A DNA stretch of 16,848 nucleotides from JANNOG01 sp050329415 (lineage in GTDB: Bacteria; Actinomycetota; Actinomycetes; Actinomycetales; JBBAYJ01), in assembly GCA_050329415.1 (NCBI GenBank), contig JBHJOS010000112.1, positions 1-16,848 of the forward strand, in the 5' to 3' direction. Numbering within the stretch: the first letter of the stretch is position 1; each line of letters begins with the position of its first letter. The notes under the pieces were generated by a model, which saw only the letters and a program-made list of their open reading frames with translations, did no database searches and was not told where the DNA came from. A program made the translations under genes and the position numbers. Shown here in pieces: positions 12,308 to 16,848 of the stretch.

Positions 12308-13921
12308 TCAGTGGTGGTGGCCGTGCCCGTGCGCCGGCTCCGCCGGCGGCTCGGGCTTGTCCACCACCAGGGCTTCCGTGGTGAGCACCATCGAGGCGAT
12401 CGAGGCCGCGTTCCGCAGCGCTGCCTTGGTCACCTTGACCGGGTCGATGATCCCGGCAGCGACGAGGTCGACGTACTCCCCGGTCGCGGCGTCCAGGCCC
12501 TGGCCCGGCTCGCGAGCCGCCACGTCCTCGACGACGACGGCGCCTTCGTGGCCGGCGTTCTGGGCGATCCAGCGCAGCGGCTGGGTCATCGACCGCGCCA
12601 CGATGTCGACGCCGGTCGCCTCGTCCCCGGTCCGGCCGAGGCGGTCGGCCAGCACCGTGCGGGCGTGGACGAGCGCGGAGCCGCCACCGGCGACGATGCC
12701 CTCCTCGATGGCGGCCCGGGTCGCCGACACGGCGTCCTCGACCCGGTGCTTGCGCTCCTTGACCTCGACCTCGGTGTACCCGCCGACGTCGATGACGCAG
12801 ACGCCGCCCGACAGCTTCGCCAGGCGCTCCTGGAGCTTCTCGCGGTCCCAGTCGGAGTCGGTGCGCTCGATCTCGGACTTGATCTGGGAAAGCCGCTCCT
12901 CGACGACAGCCCGGTCGCCGCCGCCGTCCACGATCGTCGTGTCGTCCTTCGTGACCACGACGCGACGCGCGGTGCCCAGCACCTCCAGACCCACGGTGTC
13001 GAGCGACAGGCCAACCTCCTCCGACACCACCTGGGCGCCGGAGAGGACCGCCAGGTCCTGCAGCATCGCCTTGCGCCGGTCGCCGAACCCCGGCGCCTTC
13101 ACCGCGACCGCCTGGAAGGTCCCGCGGATCTTGTTGACGACGAGCGTGCTGAGGGCCTCGCCCTCGACGTCCTCGGCGATCACGAGCAGCGGCTTGCCGG
13201 TCTGGACGACCTTCTCCAGCAGCGGCAGGAACTGGGACAGGCCCGAGACCTTCGCCTGGTGGATGAGGAGGTAGGCGTCGGTGAGGACGGCCTCCATCCG
13301 CTCGGCGTCGGTGACGAAGTAGGGCGACAGGTAGCCCTTGTCGAACTGCATGCCTTCGGTGAACGAGAGCTCGACCCCCATCGTCGTGCCCTCCTCCACG
13401 GTGATGACGCCGTCGCGGCCGACCTTGTCGAACGCCTCGGCGATGGTCGAGCCGATGGCGCGGTCCTGCGCGGAGATGGTCGCGACGTTGGAGACCGACT
13501 CCGAGTCGGTGACCTCGCGGGCCAGCTCGTCCAGGCGCGCGGTGACCGCGGTCACCGCGGCGTCGATGCCGCGCTTGAGGGCGGAGGGGGCGGCTCCGGC
13601 GGCGACGTTGCGCAGCCCCTCGCGAACCATCGCCTGGGCGAGCACCGTGGCGGTCGTGGTGCCGTCGCCGGCGACGTCGTTGGTCTTTGTCGCTGCTTCC
13701 TTCGCGAGCTGGACGCCGAGGTTCTCGTACCGGTCGTCGAGCTCGATCTCGCGGGCGATGGTGACGCCGTCGTTGGTGATGACCGGCGCGCCGAACGACT
13801 TGGCGAGGACGACGTTGCGGCCCTTGGGACCGAGGGTGACCTTGACGACGTCGGCGAGGGTGTCGACGCCGCGCTCGAGTGCCTTGCGCGCGGAGTCGTC
13901 GAACTCGATCAGCTTGGGCAT
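12308..13921 (-). CDS. groEL: Chaperonin GroEL with histidine-rich C-terminus (GroEL1 type)
   Basis: This 537-aa 60-kDa chaperonin subunit folds proteins in an ATP-driven cage with GroES. Recognisable parts are VKVTLGPKGRNVVL, the ATP site NDVAGDGTTTATVLA, GYLSPYFVTD in the apical region, KAPGFGDRRKAML, and the signature AAIEEGIVAGGGSA. Instead of the Gly-Met repeat tail, the end reads PAEPAHGHGHHH. That His-rich tail is known for actinobacterial GroEL1 proteins encoded beside groES. The ATG at 13921 has Shine-Dalgarno GGAAGG seven bases upstream. It is cotranscribed with groES, but a strong 17-bp stem lies in the 124-bp spacer, so the two may be expressed unequally. Heat-shock control is expected through the CIRCE operators upstream of groES. 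A second groEL gene elsewhere in the genome is likely but not visible. Confidence 0.98.
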   Translation of the reverse strand: MPKLIEFDDSARKALERGVDTLADVVKVTLGPKGRNVVLAKSFGAPVITNDGVTIAREIELDDRYENLGVQLAKEAATKTNDVAGDGTTTATVLAQAMVREGLRNVAAGAAPSALKRGIDAAVTAVTARLDELAREVTDSESVSNVATISAQDRAIGSTIAEAFDKVGRDGVITVEEGTTMGVELSFTEGMQFDKGYLSPYFVTDAERMEAVLTDAYLLIHQAKVSGLSQFLPLLEKVVQTGKPLLVIAEDVEGEALSTLVVNKIRGTFQAVAVKAPGFGDRRKAMLQDLAVLSGAQVVSEEVGLSLDTVGLEVLGTARRVVVTKDDTTIVDGGGDRAVVEERLSQIKSEIERTDSDWDREKLQERLAKLSGGVCVIDVGGYTEVEVKERKHRVEDAVSATRAAIEEGIVAGGGSALVHARTVLADRLGRTGDEATGVDIVARSMTQPLRWIAQNAGHEGAVVVEDVAAREPGQGLDAATGEYVDLVAAGIIDPVKVTKAALRNAASIASMVLTTEALVVDKPEPPAEPAHGHGHHH

Positions 13922-13987
13922 GGATGTGCCTTCCGTGCGTGGCGGACTTGGCGGATGGGACCCGGGACGCCCCGGGGAACGGGGGAG

Positions 13988-14040
13988 CGGCGCCGTCCCC
14001 GCCCGGAAGGTCCGAGCGAACCGGGGCGGGGACGGCGCCG
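13988..14040 (-). terminator. Intercistronic hairpin between groES and groEL (attenuator, processing site or partial terminator)
   Basis: Perfect 17-bp arms (13988-14004 and 14024-14040) with a 19-nt loop begin 6 bp after the groES stop and end 66 bp before the groEL start. Since both genes are on the minus strand and groEL has no evident promoter of its own, the stem must be read through. A partial terminator or an RNA-processing/stability element is therefore more likely than a full stop. Confidence 0.7.
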
Positions 14041-14045
14041 GTGGG

Positions 14046-14345
14046 TCAGCGCTCGACGACCGCCAGGACGTCGCGGGCCGAGAGGATGAGGTAGTCCTCG
14101 GCGTTGTACTTCACCTCGGTGCCGCCGTACTTGCTGAAGAGGACGGTGTCGCCGACCTTCACGTCGAGCGGGATCCGCTTCTCGCCCTCGTCGTCGAAAC
14201 GACCGGGGCCGACGGCGATGACCTCGCCCTCCTGCGGCTTCTCCTTGGCCGTGTCGGGGATGACCAGGCCCGACGCGGTCGTCTGCTCGGCGTCCAGGGG
14301 ACGGACGACGATCCGGTCCTCGAGCGGCTTGATGTTGACAGCCAC
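14046..14345 (-). CDS. groES: Co-chaperonin GroES
   Basis: This 99-aa 10-kDa subunit forms the heptameric lid on GroEL. It has the expected order of motifs: IKPLEDRIVVRPLDAEQTTASGLVIPD with the mobile loop (EQTTASGLVIP), then EGEVIAVGPGRFDDEGEK, VKVGDTVLFSKYGGTEVKY and the terminal YLILSARDVLAVVE. Length is that of the family. The start is GTG at 14345, preceded by GAGGT six bases upstream. It is the first gene of the groESL operon, with a leader of about 130 nt from the promoter predicted inside the tandem CIRCE region. Confidence 0.98.
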   Translation of the reverse strand: MAVNIKPLEDRIVVRPLDAEQTTASGLVIPDTAKEKPQEGEVIAVGPGRFDDEGEKRIPLDVKVGDTVLFSKYGGTEVKYNAEDYLILSARDVLAVVER

Positions 14346-14451
14346 GTGTGACCTCGCTTTCGCAACGCGGCGGGGTGTCTCCCCGCCGGTGGATGAACCA
14401 GGCTGAACCCCACCGGGCGGACCGTCGTCGCGGGTGCCGGTCGCCAGGCAG

Positions 14452-14478
14452 TTGGCACCCGACCGTGCCGAGTGCCAA
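14452..14478. promoter_or_regulatory. CIRCE element (HrcA operator), promoter-proximal copy
   Basis: TTGGCACCC-N9-GAGTGCCAA differs slightly from the CIRCE consensus TTAGCACTC-N9-GAGTGCTAA but keeps the 9-nt spacer. It covers the predicted transcription start, so bound HrcA repressor would block groES transcription; heat inactivates HrcA. Confidence 0.85.
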
Positions 14479-14482
14479 CCCG

Positions 14483-14512
14483 ACAGTAGTCAGGCAGTTG
14501 GCACTCGGTCAA
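14483..14512 (-). promoter_or_regulatory. groESL promoter
   Basis: On the minus strand TTGACC (14507-14512) and TACTGT (14483-14488) are separated by 18 bp. The -35 lies in the spacer of the upstream CIRCE and the -10 lies between the two CIRCE copies. Transcription should begin near 14476, giving a leader of about 130 nt. Confidence 0.7.
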
Positions 14513-14524
14513 CCGGAGTGCTAA
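14498..14524. promoter_or_regulatory. CIRCE element (HrcA operator), upstream copy
   Basis: TTGGCACTC-N9-GAGTGCTAA matches the consensus in 17 of 18 arm positions. Its centre is 46 bp from that of the other copy. It overlaps the -35 box of the groESL promoter and lies about 40-70 bp upstream of the serine hydrolase gene on the opposite strand. Confidence 0.93.
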
Positions 14525-14570
14525 GCCCAGGTGGCGTCGGCAGGCACCGGCGCGTCGTAGCGTGGCGGCC

Positions 14571-15395
14571 GTGACGACCGAACCCGGCGCCGTGGCGGCG
14601 CTCGTCCGGGGCTGGCCCGTGGGGTCGGCCGCCGTTGCGGTGACGGACGGGCAGCGAACCTGGGCCGTCGGTGACGCCGACCGACCGTACCGCTGGGCCT
14701 CGGTGACCAAGATCGTCACCGCCCTCGCGGTGCTCGAGGCGGTGGCCGACGGCGAGGTCTCGCTGAACGACCCCGTGGGCCCCCCGGGGGCCACGCTGCG
14801 CCACCTGCTGGCCCACGCTTCCGGACTGCCCTTCGGGGGGGACGCACCCGTCGCCGCGGTGGGAGTGCGGCGGACCTACAGCAACACCGGCTACGAGCTG
14901 GCCGCCGCCCACGTCGCAGCGGCCACCGGCAGGCCGTTCGCCGACGACGTGCGCGACCGGGTGCTCGCCCCACTGGGCATGGTCGCCACGACGCTCGACG
15001 GATCGCCCGCGCACGGCGCCGCCGGGCCGCTCGCCGACCTGGCCCGGATCGCGGGCGAGCTGCTGGACCCGCGTGTCCTGCAGCCCGAGATCGTCACCCA
15101 GGCCTCGACGGTCGTCTACCCCGGCCTGGAGGGGGTGCTGCCGGGCTACGGCCGCCAGTCACCCAACGACTGGGCCCTCGGTTGCGAGGTCCGGGGAACG
15201 AAGGCCCCGCACTGGACCGCTCCCGCGAACTCGCCCCGGACCTTCGGCCACTTCGGCCAGTCGGGCAGCTTCCTGTGGGTGGACCCGGACGCGGGCGTGG
15301 CGTGCGCCTGCCTGGCGGGCACCCCGTTCGGGCCGTGGGCCGTCGAGGCCTGGCCCCAGCTGTCGGCGACCGTTCTGGCGGGCCGGTGGACGTAG
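14571..15395 (+). CDS. Serine hydrolase, beta-lactamase/PBP-like family (PF00144 type)
   Basis: This is a 274-aa protein with the three active-site motifs of the class C beta-lactamase / DD-peptidase fold. They are S-x2-K (S44-V-T-K47), Y-x-N (Y103-S-N105) and an HxG-type third motif (H227-F-G229 in FGHFGQSGS). It also has the familiar RHLLAHASGLP segment. It lacks a signal peptide, so it is probably cytoplasmic and may be an esterase or peptidase-like enzyme rather than a resistance enzyme; the substrate is unknown. It is shorter than typical AmpC-like proteins. GTG at 14571 is preferred because TAGCGT at 14558-14563 would be a -10 for a leaderless start there. GTG at 14562, three codons earlier, is the alternative. 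It overlaps the next gene by 10 bp and diverges from groESL. Confidence 0.85.
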   Translation: MTTEPGAVAALVRGWPVGSAAVAVTDGQRTWAVGDADRPYRWASVTKIVTALAVLEAVADGEVSLNDPVGPPGATLRHLLAHASGLPFGGDAPVAAVGVRRTYSNTGYELAAAHVAAATGRPFADDVRDRVLAPLGMVATTLDGSPAHGAAGPLADLARIAGELLDPRVLQPEIVTQASTVVYPGLEGVLPGYGRQSPNDWALGCEVRGTKAPHWTAPANSPRTFGHFGQSGSFLWVDPDAGVACACLAGTPFGPWAVEAWPQLSATVLAGRWT

Positions 15396-16624
15396 CCGGC
15401 CTCACCGCGCTGCTCGCCCCGGACGGCTGGGACCTGCTGCGCTCCCTGCCGCCCTACGACGAGGCGGACGTCCTCGGGCTGGGCGAGCGCCTGCGGACCC
15501 AGGGCCACTCCCCCGCGCTCGTCGCCGCGGCCCTCACCCAGGCGCGCCTGCGCTCGCGGGCCGGCGGCAAGTTCGGGCCGTTCGCACCGGACCTGCTGTA
15601 CACCGCCGAGGGCCTGGAGCAGGCCACCCGGCTGCCGGTCGCGGCCCGGCACGCCCGGCGGTTCGTCGATGCCCACGTGGACGCCGTGGCCGACCTCGGG
15701 TGCGGGATCGGCGCGGACTCGCTCGCCATGGCCGGCCTCGGGCTGCGGGTCGAGGCGGTCGAGTCCGACCCGGTGACCGCCGCCGTCGCGACCGTGAACC
15801 TGCGGCTGGCCGCCGACGACGTCACGGTGCGCCACGGCGACGCCACGGCCTTCCCGGCCGGGTTCGGCGCCGTGACCGGGGCCTGGGCCGACCCCGCACG
15901 TCGAGCGGGAGGGCGCCGGATCGCCGACCCCGAGAAGTGGTCGCCCCCGCTGTCCTGGGCGCTCGGGCTGCCCGCCGCGGGCGCACCGGTCGGAGTGCGC
16001 GCTGTCGGGGTGAAGGTCGCCCCCGGGATCGATCACGGTCTGGTGCCCTTCGAGGCCGGCTGGCAGGCGGAGTGGACGAGCGTCGACGGCGATGTCGTCG
16101 AGGCCGTGCTGTGGCACGGCGCGGCAGCGGACTCCCTGGTCCGGCGGGCGGCGGATGTCCTCGTCACCGACCCGGGGGCGCCCGACTCGGTCGCCGAGGT
16201 GGCCCGGGTGACCGACGCCGACGCGCCGCCCGCCGACGAGGTCGGGGTCGGCGAGGTCGGCGACATCCTCTACGAACCGGACGGGGCGGTCATCCGCGCG
16301 GGGCTCGTCACCGCGGTCGCGGCGGCCGTCGGCGGGCGGCTCATCGATCCCTCGATCGCCTTCGTCACGGCCGCCACACCGGCGCCCACCACTCCGTTGG
16401 CGAGGGCCTACGAGGTGGAGGCGGTGCTCCCCTGGGGCCTCAAGCGGCTGCGCGGCTACCTGTCGGCGCGGGGCGTCGGCCGCGTCGTCGTCAAGCGCCG
16501 CGGCTCGCCCATCGAGCCCGAGGAGCTGCGCCAGGCGCTCAGGCTGACGGGCGACGCCACAGCCACGGTCGTCCTCACCCGCGCCCTCGGCCGCCGAGTC
16601 GCCGTCATCTGCCACCCGGTCTGA
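15386..16624 (+). CDS. Class I SAM-dependent methyltransferase with C-terminal THUMP-like domain
   Basis: This is a 412-aa protein starting at GTG 15386, inside the end of the serine hydrolase gene (10-bp overlap in another frame), which suggests translational coupling. An N-terminal helical part (about 1-95, with ARLRSRAGGKFGPFA) is followed by the Rossmann methyltransferase core. This has motif I VADLGCGIG (101-109), the acidic ribose-binding turn VEAVESDP (122-129), HGDATAFP, and a motif-IV-like ADPARR (168-173) in place of the NPPY/DPPY of nucleic-acid methyltransferases. The C-terminal ~80 residues (YEVEAVLPWGLKRLRGYL, VVVKRRGSPIEPEELR, VVLTRALGRRVAVIC) fit the THUMP-like domain of this actinobacterial family. 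An RNA substrate is suggested by the domain but unproven. The open frame upstream to 15182 is excluded because it lies within the hydrolase gene. Confidence 0.88.
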   Translation: MDVAGLTALLAPDGWDLLRSLPPYDEADVLGLGERLRTQGHSPALVAAALTQARLRSRAGGKFGPFAPDLLYTAEGLEQATRLPVAARHARRFVDAHVDAVADLGCGIGADSLAMAGLGLRVEAVESDPVTAAVATVNLRLAADDVTVRHGDATAFPAGFGAVTGAWADPARRAGGRRIADPEKWSPPLSWALGLPAAGAPVGVRAVGVKVAPGIDHGLVPFEAGWQAEWTSVDGDVVEAVLWHGAAADSLVRRAADVLVTDPGAPDSVAEVARVTDADAPPADEVGVGEVGDILYEPDGAVIRAGLVTAVAAAVGGRLIDPSIAFVTAATPAPTTPLARAYEVEAVLPWGLKRLRGYLSARGVGRVVVKRRGSPIEPEELRQALRLTGDATATVVLTRALGRRVAVICHPV

Positions 16625-16626
16625 CG

Positions 16627-16744
16627 CCCGCCCCACCTGCCCAGCCCGCCCCACCTGCCCAGCCCGCTTGGCCTGCCAAGCCCGCTTGGCCTGCCCAGCC
16701 CGCTTGGCCTGCCCAGCCCGCTTGGCCTGCCAAGCGCGCTTGGC
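16627..16744. repeat. 18-bp tandem repeat array (six full copies plus a partial one)
   Basis: Six consecutive 18-bp units run from 16627 to 16734 and a partial seventh from 16735. Two are of type CCCGCCCCACCTGCCCAG and four of type CCCGCTTGGCCTGCC(C/A)AG. Each CTTGGC-type unit followed by GCCAAG is itself a small palindrome (GCTTGGC-CT-GCCAAGC). The array starts 3 bp after the methyltransferase stop. The length is a multiple of three, so every frame reads as a hexapeptide repeat, but no start or ribosome-binding site supports translation. Units are contiguous, so it is not CRISPR. Confidence 0.9.
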
Positions 16745-16808
16745 AGGCGGATGTGCCATGAACACGGGCGATCCGTCGGCGTGTCGCGGTCAATTCGCCT
16801 GCCAAGCG
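16737..16808. repeat. 13-bp inverted repeat flanking a short non-coding segment
   Basis: CGCTTGGCAGGCG (16737-16749) and CGCCTGCCAAGCG (16796-16808) are perfect inverted copies, 46 nt apart. They share the CTTGGC/GCCAAG core with the neighbouring 18-bp array. Inside, ACACG (16762-16766) and CGTGT (16780-16784) form a nested stem. The remainder to the window end is G-rich, with no gene visible. Confidence 0.75.
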
Positions 16809-16848
16809 GGGGGGTGCGGGGTGCCGGGGGGGTGAGGAGTGGGGGTCG

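Noticed and set aside
12266..14089. 607-residue + strand open frame over groEL
   Set aside because: Shadow of groEL; the upstream part also runs through the terminator hairpins.
16627..16744. CRISPR array
   Set aside because: Units are directly contiguous at 18 bp with no spacers, and no cas gene is present.
15146..16765. 539-residue minus-strand open frame beginning in the 18-bp repeats
   Set aside because: Antisense to the methyltransferase. Its hexapeptide-repeat start is merely the translated minisatellite, and no ribosome-binding site is seen.
1..16848. tRNA, rRNA, insertion sequence, integrase or attachment site
   Set aside because: No tRNA-like cloverleaf, rRNA motif, transposase or recombinase was recognised in any frame, so mobility of the accessory segment has no direct sequence support.

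Overview
This window is very GC-rich chromosomal DNA with GTG starts, GC-only hairpins and several apparently leaderless genes. That base composition, together with a WhiB-family WhiD, a BldM orphan response regulator, GuaB3 and a His-tailed GroEL, points to a high-GC actinomycete. I infer something near the Geodermatophilales/Frankiales/Pseudonocardiales rather than Streptomyces itself, but the genus cannot be fixed from sequence alone. The core groES-groEL / whiD-bldM / guaB / guaB3 order is the one I know from Streptomyces coelicolor, so this is mainly a conserved housekeeping and developmental-regulator locus carrying accessory genes.

Layout, left to right. A 5'-truncated ECF42-type sigma factor and a two-domain universal stress protein lie on the + strand. 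Convergent to them are glpK and guaB3 on the - strand, coupled by a 4-bp GTGA overlap. A tiny acidic-tailed putative lipoprotein gene diverges from guaB3. An SDR oxidoreductase (-) then diverges from a two-gene HEPN/MNT toxin-antitoxin module (+). In this module the nucleotidyltransferase antitoxin is fused to an XRE DNA-binding domain. Next, all on the - strand, come trpB2, guaB, bldM and a MerR/B12-binding regulator. whiD diverges from the MerR gene. A strong bidirectional hairpin terminator separates whiD from groEL. groEL and groES (-) are driven by a promoter enclosed by two CIRCE operators. Finally, a serine hydrolase and a THUMP-like-domain SAM methyltransferase (+) overlap by 10 bp, and the window ends in an 18-bp tandem repeat array and a 13-bp inverted repeat.

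How the parts work together. GuaB makes XMP from IMP on the way to GTP, and GuaB3 is a paralogue lacking the catalytic cysteine. GroES/GroEL form the heat-shock chaperonin under predicted HrcA control. WhiD (Fe-S) and BldM (orphan response regulator) are developmental regulators, here separated by a MerR-type cobalamin-domain regulator. trpB2, the TA module, the SDR and the small acidic gene sit between guaB and guaB3 and look like an accessory segment in the conserved order. The most system-like element is the XRE-MNT/HEPN pair with its repeat-containing promoter. The most notable non-coding signals are the doubled 10-mers around the whiD promoter, the 19-bp inverted repeat between guaB and trpB2, the groES-groEL intercistronic hairpin and the right-end 18-bp repeats.
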